Assembly (NCBI GenBank): GCA_045580775.1
Contig: JAZNOK010000100.1
Location: forward strand, 1 to 64,000
DNA: 64,000 nt
Direction: 5' to 3'
Origin: JAZMZS01 sp045580775
Lineage (GTDB): Bacteria; Bacillota; Clostridia; Oscillospirales; CAG-272
Below, in pieces: positions 17,651-27,182 of the stretch; the first letter of the stretch is position 1; every line of letters starts with the position of its first letter. The notes beneath the pieces were generated by a model. That model had not been told where the DNA came from. It saw only the letters and a program-made list of their open reading frames with translations, and did no database searches. Made by a program: the position numbers and the translations under genes.

Positions 17651-18712
17651 TCATTCTTCTTGGTCGAGTAAGCTCATTTGCTCGCCTCTGACATTCGGTC
17701 TGTAGTGGATGCCGAGGTGGTCGTATGCGAGTTTAGTAACGCATCTGCCTCGGGGTGTTCTTGAAAGAAAACCTATCTGCATGAGATACGGCTCATATAC
17801 ATCCTCGAGGGTGATCGCTTCCTCACCGACGGTAGCTGCCAGAGTTTCGAGTCCGACCGGTCCGCCTCCGTAGTAGCTGATGATAGCTTTTAGCATTCGT
17901 CTGTCTGTGTTGTCAAGTCCAAGTGCATCTATCTCAAGCATCTCGAGAGCGTATTTTGCTATTTTGTCTGTGATCGAACCGTCGCCCTTCACAAGAGCAA
18001 AGTCAGAAACTCTTTTGAGCAGGCGGTTGGCAATACGAGGAGTTCCGCGTGAACGTGACGCTATCTCGTATGCACCCTTGTCGGTGATGTCTACTCCGAG
18101 TATTCCCGCACTTCTTTTTACTATAGTAGAAAGCTCCTCTGGGGAGTACAGCTCAAGCTTGAGCAAAACTCCGAAACGGTCACGCAGAGGCGTGGTGAGC
18201 TGTCCCGCTCTTGTGGTAGCTCCGATAAGAGTAAAGTGCTTGAGAGGAAGTCTGATAGAGCGTGCCGACGGACCCTTGCCTATGATTATATCCAGTGCAT
18301 AGTCCTCCATCGCGGGATAGAGTATCTCCTCTACCTGTCTTGACAGGCGGTGGATCTCATCAATGAACAGCACATCGCCTTCCTCAAGGTTGGTGAGCAG
18401 AGCCGCAAGGTCCCCCTGCTTTTCGATGGCAGGGCCTGAGGTCGTTCTTATATTGACTCCCAGTTCGTTTGCAATAATACATGAGAGTGTGGTTTTTCCA
18501 AGACCGGGAGGTCCATAGAGAAGCACATGGTCAAGTGCAGAGCCGCGTATCTTTGCCGCATCTATGTATATTTTGAGGTTGTCTTTGGCTTTTTCCTGTC
18601 CGACATAGTCATCGAGAGTAGTAGGTCTGAGACTGTTCTCTGATGCTTCATCTTCCGGTACGTAGGTGGTTGAGAGTATTCGGTTTTCAAAGTCAAATTC
18701 TTCGTTTTCCAT
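17651..18712 (-). CDS. ruvB: Holliday junction branch-migration ATPase RuvB
   Basis: 353 residues, slightly longer than usual because of an acidic N-terminus. AAA+ motor of the RuvAB complex that drives branch migration of Holliday junctions. Visible motifs: RPTTLDDYVGQEK, Walker A GPPGLGKTTL, Walker B VLFIDEIHRL, the sensor and arginine-finger region (GATTRAGQLTTPLRDRFG), and a C-terminal winged-helix domain (EPYLMQIGFLSRTPRGR). It starts 11 bp after ruvA in the nadC-nadB-ispE-ruvA-ruvB operon, of which it is the last gene. Confidence 0.98.
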   Translation of the reverse strand: MENEEFDFENRILSTTYVPEDEASENSLRPTTLDDYVGQEKAKDNLKIYIDAAKIRGSALDHVLLYGPPGLGKTTLSCIIANELGVNIRTTSGPAIEKQGDLAALLTNLEEGDVLFIDEIHRLSRQVEEILYPAMEDYALDIIIGKGPSARSIRLPLKHFTLIGATTRAGQLTTPLRDRFGVLLKLELYSPEELSTIVKRSAGILGVDITDKGAYEIASRSRGTPRIANRLLKRVSDFALVKGDGSITDKIAKYALEMLEIDALGLDNTDRRMLKAIISYYGGGPVGLETLAATVGEEAITLEDVYEPYLMQIGFLSRTPRGRCVTKLAYDHLGIHYRPNVRGEQMSLLDQEE

Positions 18713-18723
18713 TTACCCGCCTC

Positions 18724-19347
18724 CTATTTTTTCATGAATTTTACAAGTGCGAGCTTGATAATATCCTCGAGCTCAAGAGAATTTGTGTCAATGCTTTTGA
18801 GTACTGCGGTAATGTCGCTTCTTTGATAACCGAGTACGAGCAGGGCATTTTCGGCATCTTTTATCTTGTTTTGTGCGGTGAGACTGCTATTGAAAACGGC
18901 AGATGTACTGCTTTCGCTTTCGGACAGGCCAAACTCCGTGCCGCCCAGCTTGTCCTTCAGTTCAAGGATGATGCGTGCGGCGGTTTTGGCTCCTACTCCT
19001 ACAGCGGCAGATATTGCCTTTTGATTGCCTGTGACGATTGCCTTTATCAGTTCTGACACGGGTGCGGTTGACAGTATTGATATCGCCGCCTTAGGTCCGA
19101 CTCCTGAGACGGTTATCAGCATTTTAAAGAGTTTCAGTTCCTCATTCGAGTAAAAACCGAAAAGCTCAACTCCGTCCTCTCGGACAATGAGATGTGTCAG
19201 CAGCTTTACGCTCTTTTTATCATCCAGCCCGGTTAGTGCCGATGATGTGCTTTGACTCACGGTCATAGCATAACCGACCCCCGAGCAGTCTATAACAGCC
19301 AGAGACGGTTCTGTGTGTACCAGCTCTCCTCTTACGTAATAGAACAT
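18724..19347 (-). CDS. ruvA: Holliday junction DNA-binding protein RuvA
   Basis: 207 residues. It binds four-way junctions and recruits RuvB. N-terminal OB-fold (MFYYVRGELVHTEPSLAVIDCSGVGYAMTV), the central helix-hairpin-helix region (LLITVSGVGPKAAISIL; AVGVGAKTAARIILELK), and the C-terminal three-helix RuvB-contact domain (ALLVLGYQRSDITAVLK). It is 12 bp downstream of ispE and 11 bp upstream of ruvB. Confidence 0.97.
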   Translation of the reverse strand: MFYYVRGELVHTEPSLAVIDCSGVGYAMTVSQSTSSALTGLDDKKSVKLLTHLIVREDGVELFGFYSNEELKLFKMLITVSGVGPKAAISILSTAPVSELIKAIVTGNQKAISAAVGVGAKTAARIILELKDKLGGTEFGLSESESSTSAVFNSSLTAQNKIKDAENALLVLGYQRSDITAVLKSIDTNSLELEDIIKLALVKFMKK

Positions 19348-19359
19348 TGATGTTCTCCC

Positions 19360-20238
19360 TTAGTTTGTATATTTGCAAATATGCGTGGTATAACCATGCC
19401 CATGAAGCTCCGTGTATGCCTCGCGTGCAGACTCTTCATTCGGATACAGTCCAAATACGGTAGAGCCGCTTCCGCTCATCATGGCTCCGACAGCTCCCAG
19501 CCGAAGCATGGTATTTTTTGCCTCTTTTGCCAGCGGACACTCCCGAAGTACAGCTTCCTCAAAGATATTATACATCCCTGAAGATATCATTTTTAGATCC
19601 TTGCATTCGAGTCCTTTGACAAGCGTGGAAAATCTCTGTTCATCAAAGCTTGTTTTGATGAAGTTGCCGTATATCTCATCAAGCTTTGAGTAGGCAAGCA
19701 CAGTCGAGACACTCTCGCCTGTGTTGCATATCAGTACAGCACAGTCAGGTAATGTACTGCATGGGGTGAGTATATCACCGATACCTTCCGTGATCATAGC
19801 TGACTCTGTCATGCAGAAGGGAACATCCGCCCCCAGACGGACACTGTCGCGTATCAGCGTGCCGATATCCGTTTTTCCGAGCAGTCGGTGCATGGCAATG
19901 AGCACCGCCGCACCGTCAGTACTGCCACCGGCAAGACCGCCTGCGGCAGGAATGCGTTTTTCAATATGGATGGCAACCTTAAATGACTCATTTGTGTAGT
20001 TGTCAATGTACAGCTGAGCGGCTCTGTAGGCGATGTTTGTACTGTCTGTCGGAATGCCTTGTGCTGAGCATGTGAGTGTTATTTCTGTACGATGGGATTG
20101 TTCAATATCCACGCTGACGGTATCCGACAGAGGGATCTTGTGCATTATTCCTTTTATATCATGATAGCCGTTTGCTCTCTTTGCAGTTATGTCCAGATAC
20201 AGATTGATCTTTGCGTATGCCTCTAGTTGGATATTCAT
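19360..20238 (-). CDS. ispE: 4-diphosphocytidyl-2-C-methyl-D-erythritol kinase
   Basis: 292 residues. It phosphorylates CDP-methylerythritol in the non-mevalonate (MEP) isoprenoid pathway. GHMP-kinase motifs: AYAKINLYLDI at the N-terminus, the ATP-binding glycine loop PAAGGLAGGSTDGA, the ADVPFC motif, and C-terminal GAMMSGSGSTVFGLY. It begins 2 bp after the nadB stop, so it is translationally close to nadB. This shows the organism uses the MEP route. Confidence 0.96.
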   Translation of the reverse strand: MNIQLEAYAKINLYLDITAKRANGYHDIKGIMHKIPLSDTVSVDIEQSHRTEITLTCSAQGIPTDSTNIAYRAAQLYIDNYTNESFKVAIHIEKRIPAAGGLAGGSTDGAAVLIAMHRLLGKTDIGTLIRDSVRLGADVPFCMTESAMITEGIGDILTPCSTLPDCAVLICNTGESVSTVLAYSKLDEIYGNFIKTSFDEQRFSTLVKGLECKDLKMISSGMYNIFEEAVLRECPLAKEAKNTMLRLGAVGAMMSGSGSTVFGLYPNEESAREAYTELHGHGYTTHICKYTN

Positions 20239-20240
20239 GT

Positions 20241-21791
20241 TCAGTCCTCTATATAGTGAGCTCCGACACTTTCGTGTCTTTCGTACGCACCCTTTACCGC
20301 AAGATATGAGAACTGAGTCATGTTGTAAAGCTCATATCCGTACAGGGTGTTGAGCTGGGTGACATCAAGCTCTCCGAGCTTTTTCGAAAAATAATCCAGA
20401 GCGTATTTCATACCCTGTGTGGTACGTACAGGTCCTACGTATTTTGTGTTTATACAACGAAGCTCGTCCCTTTGCAGATTTGCACTCTTTCTGTCTAGGA
20501 CCTTGTCCTTTGGTGTTATGATGCTTCCGACAAAACGGAGCTCTGAGTCTTCTACGATCCTTGTAGAAGCATTAGCAGACAATGCCGCTCTTCTGCCGAA
20601 AACAAGGCACTCGAGCATCGAGTTTGATGCCAGTCGGTTTGCACCGTGAATGCCCGTGCATGCACATTCACCTATAGCATACAGTCCCTCTACACATGTT
20701 TTTCCGTTAAGATCTGTTTTTATTCCTCCCATGTGATAGTGCTGTGCGGGATGCACCGGGATGAGATCATGTGTGAGATTTATTCCGCTTTCACGGCATT
20801 TTCCGTATATCGTGGGGAATCTCTCTGAGAAAAATTCGCGGCTCATGCTGCTTACATCGAGGAAAACACACTTGTGAGGATTCTTTTTCAGTTCCTTTAG
20901 TATGAAACGGGTAACTATATCACGCGGTGCAAGGTCTTTTAGCGGGTGCTTGTCCGCCATGAAGGCCTCCCCTTTATAGTTTTTGAGTATTCCTCCCTCT
21001 CCTCTGACCGCCTCTGATATGAGAAACAGTCTCTCCGGTATATCGTCTGTCATGAGGGTAGTGGGGTGGAACTGTATCATTTCGAGCTTTTCTACTTTTG
21101 CACCCGCACGGTAAGCTGCGGCAATACCGTCACCTACAGATCCGCGTGGGTTCGTAGTATGAGAAAAGTTATGCCCGATACCGCCTGTTGCCAGTATTAC
21201 ATTAGGGCAGAGCACTATCTTCAGACCCTCATTGTCAACATCAATGAGAGCACCGACGGTCTTGTTGTCAAGAGTAATGATATCTACGAGCGTACTGCGG
21301 AAAAGAAAGTCAAGGTTCTTTCTTTCCAAAGCTACCTGACCGAGCCTTCTGGTGCATTCTCTTCCTGTGGCATCTCCGCCGCAATGTACTATTCTGCGGA
21401 TACTGTGGCCGCCTTCTCTTGTTATCTGAAGCTCCCCTTCCTCATTTGTATCGAAGGGAACGGACAGAGCTACCATCTCTTTTATATTTTCGGTGCTTTC
21501 ACTTACGAGCAGTCTGACAGCTTCTTCATCGCACAGACCTGCACCTGCCCTGAGCGTGTCAGCCACATGGCTGTCCACGTTGTCCTCTTCGGATACGACA
21601 GCAGCAATGCCGCCCTGAGCAAGCCATGAGCTTGTAAATTCTATATCTGTTTTTGTAACTACCAGACACTTTTTCTCAGGGGAGATGTGAATAGCCGCAT
21701 ACAGTCCTGCGAGCCCTGTGCCGACTATCAGCACGTCGGTTCTTATTATCGGCAGTTTGTTGGTATCAAAATCGGTTAGATAACGACGCAT
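20241..21791 (-). CDS. nadB: L-aspartate oxidase
   Basis: 516 residues from the ATG that follows CGGAGTAAAA; an upstream in-frame GTG is less likely. FAD enzyme oxidising L-aspartate to iminoaspartate, the first step of de novo NAD synthesis. Motifs: FAD-binding VLIVGTGLAGLYAAIH, WLAQGGIAA, TREGGHSIRRIVHCGGDATG, the ATGGIG segment, and HYHMGGIKTDLNG..GLYAIGECACTGIHGANRLASNS. It follows nadC by 49 bp. nadA (quinolinate synthase) is not adjacent as it often is. Confidence 0.97.
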   Translation of the reverse strand: MRRYLTDFDTNKLPIIRTDVLIVGTGLAGLYAAIHISPEKKCLVVTKTDIEFTSSWLAQGGIAAVVSEEDNVDSHVADTLRAGAGLCDEEAVRLLVSESTENIKEMVALSVPFDTNEEGELQITREGGHSIRRIVHCGGDATGRECTRRLGQVALERKNLDFLFRSTLVDIITLDNKTVGALIDVDNEGLKIVLCPNVILATGGIGHNFSHTTNPRGSVGDGIAAAYRAGAKVEKLEMIQFHPTTLMTDDIPERLFLISEAVRGEGGILKNYKGEAFMADKHPLKDLAPRDIVTRFILKELKKNPHKCVFLDVSSMSREFFSERFPTIYGKCRESGINLTHDLIPVHPAQHYHMGGIKTDLNGKTCVEGLYAIGECACTGIHGANRLASNSMLECLVFGRRAALSANASTRIVEDSELRFVGSIITPKDKVLDRKSANLQRDELRCINTKYVGPVRTTQGMKYALDYFSKKLGELDVTQLNTLYGYELYNMTQFSYLAVKGAYERHESVGAHYIED

Positions 21792-21840
21792 TTTTACTCC
21801 GAGTCCTTTCAGCACTCCGTTTGGAGATTATTATGATCTA

Positions 21841-22689
21841 TCAGTTAATTGTAAACTTCAGAGAAATATCGAGAGAACGTACCGAATGGGTAAGTGCCCC
21901 GATACTGATTATGTCAACACCTGTTTTTGCAACTTCATACAGGTCACGGTCTCCCATGTTGCCGGATGCTTCGGTCTTGGCTCTGCCGTCAACGATCTTT
22001 ACAGCACGTGCCATGTCCTCGCATGACATGTTGTCGAGCATGATGATGTCAGCTCCTGCGGCGAGTGCTTCTTCGAGCTGCTCGAATGTCTCTACCTCAA
22101 CTTCGATCTTGAGCGTATGCGGAGCATTTTTACGTGCACGGCTGACAGCTTCTGTAATGCTGCCTGCAGCTACAATGTGATTATCCTTTATCAGTATTCC
22201 GTCAGCAAGATTGAAACGGTGGTTTGAGCCGCCTCCCACTCTTACTGCGTACTTTTCAAGAACGCGAAGCCCCGGGGTAGTCTTTCTTGTATCGGCGATC
22301 GTCGCACGGGTGCCTGCGATCTTTTTTGTGCATTCTCTTGTTTTTGTAGCGGTTCCGGAGAGACGCTGCATGAGATTGAGTCCTACACGCTCACCTGTCA
22401 GCAAAGATATCGCGGGTCCGCTGACTTCGGCTATGACATCTCCCTTTTTGATCTCATCTCCGTCCTTTTTGTAGGCGGTAAACACGATCTTGTCATCCAG
22501 CCTTGCATAGACGCGTTGTGCCAGATCAATGCCGCACAGCACGCCATCTTCCTTTGCTATATATTTGCCGTGGCCGACGGCATCCTCAGAAATTGTGGTA
22601 AGAGTAGTGATATCCCCTGTGCCGATATCTTCCTCAAGAGCTCTGTCGATGAGCTGTTCTACAGAATAGCAATAGCCGAGATTGTTCAT
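21841..22689 (-). CDS. nadC: Nicotinate-nucleotide pyrophosphorylase (quinolinate phosphoribosyltransferase)
   Basis: 282 residues. It converts quinolinate and PRPP to nicotinate mononucleotide. Motifs: EDIGTGDITT at the N-terminus, RKTTPGLRVLEKYAVRVGGGSNHRFNLADGILIKDNH, and EVEVETFEQLEEAL...DIIMLDNM; the ISIGALTHS phosphate-binding end is present. First gene of the nadC-nadB-ispE-ruvA-ruvB operon, preceded by AGGATAATC and a clear promoter. A hairpin palindrome sits in the leader. Confidence 0.97.
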   Translation of the reverse strand: MNNLGYCYSVEQLIDRALEEDIGTGDITTLTTISEDAVGHGKYIAKEDGVLCGIDLAQRVYARLDDKIVFTAYKKDGDEIKKGDVIAEVSGPAISLLTGERVGLNLMQRLSGTATKTRECTKKIAGTRATIADTRKTTPGLRVLEKYAVRVGGGSNHRFNLADGILIKDNHIVAAGSITEAVSRARKNAPHTLKIEVEVETFEQLEEALAAGADIIMLDNMSCEDMARAVKIVDGRAKTEASGNMGDRDLYEVAKTGVDIISIGALTHSVRSLDISLKFTIN

Positions 22690-22726
22690 GATTATCCTCC
22701 GAGATATGCAAATGATTTGTTATTTA

Positions 22727-22746
22727 CGGTATGCATGGGCATACCG
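22727..22746. promoter_or_regulatory. Inverted repeat in the nadC leader
   Basis: Perfect 8-bp arms CGGTATGC/GCATACCG with a 4-bp centre. It lies between the promoter and the nadC start (about 40 bp upstream of the ATG). Position suits an NAD-pathway repressor site or an RNA hairpin; the binder is unknown. Confidence 0.5.
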
Positions 22747-22763
22747 ACCCATTATCAAAAATA

Positions 22764-22792
22764 ATTATAGCATGCTTTTTTTAAAAACGCAA
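22764..22792 (-). promoter_or_regulatory. Promoter of the nadC-nadB-ispE-ruvA-ruvB operon
   Basis: Minus strand TTGCGT, 17 bp, TATAAT, about 75 bp upstream of nadC. Confidence 0.75.
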
Positions 22793-22846
22793 TAATCTCG
22801 CTTAAGAAATAACGGTCCGCCGCAGAATTAATTTACTATATTGTAC

Positions 22847-22875
22847 TTGATTTGAAGTGCAGGATAAAGTATAAT
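22847..22875 (+). promoter_or_regulatory. Promoter of the tandem AI-2E transporter genes
   Basis: TTGATT, 17 bp, TATAAT. A 19-bp perfect palindrome (AATACTATA-C-TATAGTATT, 22873-22891) begins inside the -10 box and covers the expected start site, so repressor control is likely. Confidence 0.8.
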
Positions 22876-23002
22876 ACTATACTATAGTATTGTAGTTATA
22901 AAGCAAGAACTCTTTTTTCTGTGAGATGATGAGATCTGAGGCTTACCGCTGCCGAAGAGTATAGGCGGCGTTAGAATAAAAGTGAGTTGTCGGAGGATGA
23001 GA

Positions 23003-24202
23003 ATGGACACAAATTACCTAAAGACCAGATACCGTACCGTGTCGGTGTATGCATTGTTGCTTATACTTGCGGGCATCCTCGGTATTATCTGTGCGTTTCG
23101 TATAAGGGATGCTGTCAGAGTGCTTGGATATGTAATTGATGTGCTGCTTCCTGTCATTGTCGGTTTTGTTATCGCGTATCTGCTGATGCCTGCCGTGCAC
23201 TTTTTTGAGGACAGGGTATTTTCAAAAATGCACGGTAAGCACCCGAGATCCCGCGTGCGTGCACTAAGTGTAATAATGGCGTTTTCTATCATGTTTATTG
23301 CGATTGCACTCATAGCTCTGCTGCTGATACCGCAGCTTCTGTCAAACTATACCGAGCTTGCGGCTCACGGAGAAGAGTATATAAAGTTCGCTCAGGATTT
23401 TGCCGACGGGATCATCGGGGAGAGTGGATTTTTCGGAGATAATGAAACACTCTCGGAGCTGCTCGGGGCTGATCTTGATGTGTATCTGGGAGGTTTGCTT
23501 GTAGACTCGTTTTTGTTCGCGGATAAGCTGGTAGGCTCGATCATATCGCTGGCGGGCGGATTTATCAATTTTGCCGTGACCGCTGTATTCTCGCTCATTT
23601 GTGCGTTTGGCTTGATGCTTTATTCAGAGAAGCTTTGCAGTTCCGCCATGAGAGTCGCAGCGGCTGTTTTGAACAAAAAACAGCTGAACATGCTCTGCCG
23701 TGCCTTACGCTCACTTGACCGTGCGTTCGGAGGCTTCTTCTCGGGAAGAATATTTGAGTCACTGATAATCGGCTTGATCAGTCTTGTTGTGTTTTATATC
23801 ACCCGTATGCCATATCCGCCGTTGCTTGCGGTTATTTTGGCAGTGTTCAATCTGATACCGTACTTCGGATCTATATTCGCGGGAGTGGTAGGCGGTGTGA
23901 TCGTGTTTGTTGCTCAGCCGTCAATGCTCGTATGGTTTTTGATCATTGACCTGGTGATGGAGCAGATAGACGGAAATATTCTCGCTCCAAGAGTTCTCGG
24001 GGATACTGTCGGTATGCACCCATTGTGTATATTTGTTTCAATTACCGTCATGGGAAATCTGCTGGGCGTTGCGGGGCTGATCGTCGGCGTTCCCATAGCC
24101 GCCGTGCTGATCGAGGCGGTAAGACATTTGTGTGATACTCGAGAAAAAAAGAACAGAGAAGAAAAGATCCGCGACACGGGAAGTGAGGGCACAGACAGAT
24201 GA
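23003..24202 (+). CDS. AI-2E family transporter (first of tandem pair)
   Basis: 399 residues from ATG 23003, 6 nt after CGGAGG; ATG 22997 and GTG 22982 lie upstream in frame but with worse spacing. N-terminal helix pair (SVYALLLILAGILGIICAF; VLGYVIDVLLPVIVGFVIAYLL), a long amphipathic extracellular-type region, and a C-terminal helix cluster with IFESLIIGLISLVVF, NLIPYFGSIFAGVVGGVI and LGDTVGMHPLCIFVSITVMGNLLGVAGLIVGVP. The C-terminus is highly charged. The stop overlaps the next gene's start (ATGA). Substrate unknown. Confidence 0.9.
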   Translation: MDTNYLKTRYRTVSVYALLLILAGILGIICAFRIRDAVRVLGYVIDVLLPVIVGFVIAYLLMPAVHFFEDRVFSKMHGKHPRSRVRALSVIMAFSIMFIAIALIALLLIPQLLSNYTELAAHGEEYIKFAQDFADGIIGESGFFGDNETLSELLGADLDVYLGGLLVDSFLFADKLVGSIISLAGGFINFAVTAVFSLICAFGLMLYSEKLCSSAMRVAAAVLNKKQLNMLCRALRSLDRAFGGFFSGRIFESLIIGLISLVVFYITRMPYPPLLAVILAVFNLIPYFGSIFAGVVGGVIVFVAQPSMLVWFLIIDLVMEQIDGNILAPRVLGDTVGMHPLCIFVSITVMGNLLGVAGLIVGVPIAAVLIEAVRHLCDTREKKNREEKIRDTGSEGTDR

Positions 24203-25380
24203 AAAAACGTGATAATGAAAAGTTCAACAGAATATTCATCTATGCTCTCGGAGTAATAGGCGTAGCATGTGCGTTTTTGTGCGTGCTTCTCAATTTCGGA
24301 GCTGTCAGCGGTTTTATATCGAGACTTGTCTCTGCCTTCAAACCTGTTGTATATGCTGTGATATTTGTGTTTTGCGTAGGCGGAATAGTAAATATGTATT
24401 CCTCCTTTTTTGAAAAGCATATAGCCGGCTCAGAGAAGAGTGCTCTTGCGGCAAAGGTAATATCGGTGACTCTGGGGTATCTTACATTTCTCTTGATAAT
24501 TGCCGCATTGCTGATAATCGTTTTTCTGCCTCTTGTCAGCTCTTATTCCGACATACTCACGCGAATCCCCGAGTATCTCACAAATGCAAAGGCATGGGTC
24601 AGGGGTGCTATAGACTCTATACCCATACTGTCTGAGCAGAGTGACAAGATTATGGAGTATATAAACGAGTCGCTGAACTTCTCGTATGACAGTATACAAA
24701 AATACGCTCCTGTCTTTATGGATATTATAAACAAGCTTGTATCCGAAGCATCAAACATGCTGCTTGGTCTGATAATCTCGATATACATTATCTGCTCCGG
24801 AAAGTTTATCGAGAGGGTGAAGGATAGACTTGTGCATGCTTTTCTCTCGGAGGAAAAAGCAAAAAAGGTCCACAGTGCCATTGTTACGGTATACGGATAT
24901 TTTGCAGACTTTTTTTCAGGGAGACTGTTGTATTCGCTTATCATAGGTATTGTGTTCTATATAGTTTTGTGGGCTATGAATATACCGCTGTACTCGTTTA
25001 TTTCTATCATGATAGGCGTTCTTGTATTTGTACCGGTGATAGGAACGGTGCTCGCTCTGGGACTTTCGCTGTTCTTTGTGTTTATTACCTCATACAGAAT
25101 GTCCTTGTGGTTTTTGGTGCTGTTTTGTGTCGTGTTGCTTTCGGGATATTTGGTGCTTCAGAAGTATATTATCAAAAAGAGCGTCCGCACTACGGTCACG
25201 GCATCGCTTGTGTCTGTTCTGGTGCTTTACGGACTGTTGGGAACCACGGGAGCTGTGCTTGGAGTTCCTCTGTATCTCAGCTGTAAGCTTGCCGCACAGG
25301 CGATCATTTCCTCGCTTGAGAACAGAAGAGAGCGTCAGGATGCCAAAGCTGCCGATGATGACAGCGATATATTAGAATGA
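24199..25380 (+). CDS. AI-2E family transporter (second of tandem pair)
   Basis: 393 residues, overlapping the upstream transporter by 4 bp. Same plan as its neighbour (two N-terminal helices, long soluble segment, C-terminal helix cluster including FSGRLLYSLIIGIVFYIVL and VPVIGTVLALGLSLF), but sequence identity between the two is low. The pair may therefore form a hetero-oligomer or serve different substrates. The C-terminus is acidic (DDDSDILE). The downstream ABC exporter genes start 68 bp later and may belong to the same transcript. Confidence 0.9.
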   Translation: MKKRDNEKFNRIFIYALGVIGVACAFLCVLLNFGAVSGFISRLVSAFKPVVYAVIFVFCVGGIVNMYSSFFEKHIAGSEKSALAAKVISVTLGYLTFLLIIAALLIIVFLPLVSSYSDILTRIPEYLTNAKAWVRGAIDSIPILSEQSDKIMEYINESLNFSYDSIQKYAPVFMDIINKLVSEASNMLLGLIISIYIICSGKFIERVKDRLVHAFLSEEKAKKVHSAIVTVYGYFADFFSGRLLYSLIIGIVFYIVLWAMNIPLYSFISIMIGVLVFVPVIGTVLALGLSLFFVFITSYRMSLWFLVLFCVVLLSGYLVLQKYIIKKSVRTTVTASLVSVLVLYGLLGTTGAVLGVPLYLSCKLAAQAIISSLENRRERQDAKAADDDSDILE

Positions 25381-25448
25381 CATTTTTGTGTTTTCAGAAA
25401 GATCATGTGATAAAGATCGGATAGTTTTCGGAGAGGAGGTGAGCCCGG

Positions 25449-27182
25449 GTGAAGGGATTGATGAAGTATGTCCGTCCTCATATACCGTACATTGCATTGG
25501 CACTTTTAATAAAATCGGCGGCATCTTTGACAGAGCTTGTCATACCTTATTTGCTAAAGACCATAATTGATGAAGCCGTGCCCTCAAAGGACGCGTCCCT
25601 TATATACAAGCTTGGCGGCGGTATGCTCTTATGTGCGGGAGCTTGTTTGATTTTGAACTTTACAGCGAACAGAATGTCAGCTGTGAGTGCAGGGAGGATA
25701 ACGCAAAAGCTGCGTCATGATCTCTTCTCCAAAATAGGAGAGCTATCAAGTGCAGAGCTGGACTTTCTTACCGTTCCATCGGCTGTATCCCGGCTTACTT
25801 CGGATACATATAACATAAATCAAATGCTCGCACGAATACAGCGAATGGGTATCAGAGCACCTATCATGCTTATAGGCGGCATCATTATCACAATGAGCAT
25901 GGATGTGTACCTTTCGCTTGTGCTTGTGGCAATGCTTCCCATAATCGGCATCGTGGTGTACCTGGTCACCAAAAGAAGCGTGCCTCTCTATACAGAGAGT
26001 CAGGGGGTGCTGGACAGAATGATTAGCACTCTCAGAGAGAACATTACGGGAGTGAGAGTGATAAAGGCACTGGGCAAGAGTGAGTATGAAAAGGACCGCT
26101 TTGACCGTGTGAACAAAACTCTGTATGATGTGGACAAGCGTGTAGGCTCGGTCATGGCAGTAACCAATCCCGTATCAGGGGCTGTACTGAATATCGGGCT
26201 CACATTTGTCGTTTTGGTGGGAGCGTTCAGGGTAAACGCCGGACTTACGGACGAGGGCGTTATTGTGGCTTTTCTCAATTATTTTACCATTATACACATG
26301 GCGATGCTCGGCGTTACGAGAATATTTATTATGCTCTCAAAAGGAGAAGCCTCGGCTAAAAGAGTATCCGATGTCCTGATGACAGAAAGCACCATCAAGC
26401 TTGTCCCAAATCTCCCCATCTCAGGGAGCGGAGCTCATGTTGAGTTTGATCATGTGAGCTTTTCATACAACAAGGTAAGAGATAATCTCACAGATATTTG
26501 CTTTAGTCTCCCGAGAGGCGGGACTCTTGGTATTATCGGGGCTACAGGCTCGGGCAAAAGCACCCTTGTCAATCTGCTTTTGCGTATGTATGATGTTGAT
26601 AGTGGATGTGTGTACATAGACGGCAGAGATGTTCGCTCGATAGAGCCAAAGGAGCTGAGAGGGAAGTTCGGTATTGTGTTTCAGAATGATTTTATCATGG
26701 CTGAGAGCATATACGAAAATATCAGATTTTTCAGAGATATATGCGATGAGGAGCTCAAGCGTGCTATACGCGTCTCTTGCGTGGAAGAATATGTAGATAA
26801 CTACCCGGACGGCATTGAGCATGTTCTCTCTCAAAGCGGAAATGATCTGTCGGGCGGGCAGAGGCAGAGGCTGCTTATTGCACGGGCACTCGCCTGTGCT
26901 CCGGAGATACTGGTGCTGGACGATGCATCCAGTGCTCTTGATTATGCTACAGATGCCAAATTCAGATCAATGCTAAAGACTGAGTACCGTGATACTACTC
27001 AGATCATAGTTACCCAGAGGGTAAGCTCGATCATGCATGCAGACCTGATCATAATGCTTGATGATGGAAAGGCTGTAGGCATAGGCACTCACTCACAGCT
27101 GCTTGAGTGTTGCGATGAGTATCGGCATATAGCCGATATACAGCTCGGTGCTATGAAGGCGGGAGGTGAGTCGGATGGCTAA
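25449..27182 (+). CDS. ABC exporter half-transporter, subunit 1 (degenerate catalytic site)
   Basis: 577 residues. GTG start after GAGAGGAGGT. Six-helix exporter domain (residues about 1-310), then a nucleotide-binding domain with Walker A GATGSGKSTL, signature LSGGQRQRL and Walker B ILVLDDASSALD. The catalytic Glu after Walker B is replaced by Asp, as in subunit 1 of heterodimeric exporters (BmrC, TM287 type). With the next gene it should form a heterodimeric multidrug- or lipid-type exporter with one active and one degenerate ATP site. Substrate unknown. Confidence 0.93.
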   Translation: MKGLMKYVRPHIPYIALALLIKSAASLTELVIPYLLKTIIDEAVPSKDASLIYKLGGGMLLCAGACLILNFTANRMSAVSAGRITQKLRHDLFSKIGELSSAELDFLTVPSAVSRLTSDTYNINQMLARIQRMGIRAPIMLIGGIIITMSMDVYLSLVLVAMLPIIGIVVYLVTKRSVPLYTESQGVLDRMISTLRENITGVRVIKALGKSEYEKDRFDRVNKTLYDVDKRVGSVMAVTNPVSGAVLNIGLTFVVLVGAFRVNAGLTDEGVIVAFLNYFTIIHMAMLGVTRIFIMLSKGEASAKRVSDVLMTESTIKLVPNLPISGSGAHVEFDHVSFSYNKVRDNLTDICFSLPRGGTLGIIGATGSGKSTLVNLLLRMYDVDSGCVYIDGRDVRSIEPKELRGKFGIVFQNDFIMAESIYENIRFFRDICDEELKRAIRVSCVEEYVDNYPDGIEHVLSQSGNDLSGGQRQRLLIARALACAPEILVLDDASSALDYATDAKFRSMLKTEYRDTTQIIVTQRVSSIMHADLIIMLDDGKAVGIGTHSQLLECCDEYRHIADIQLGAMKAGGESDG

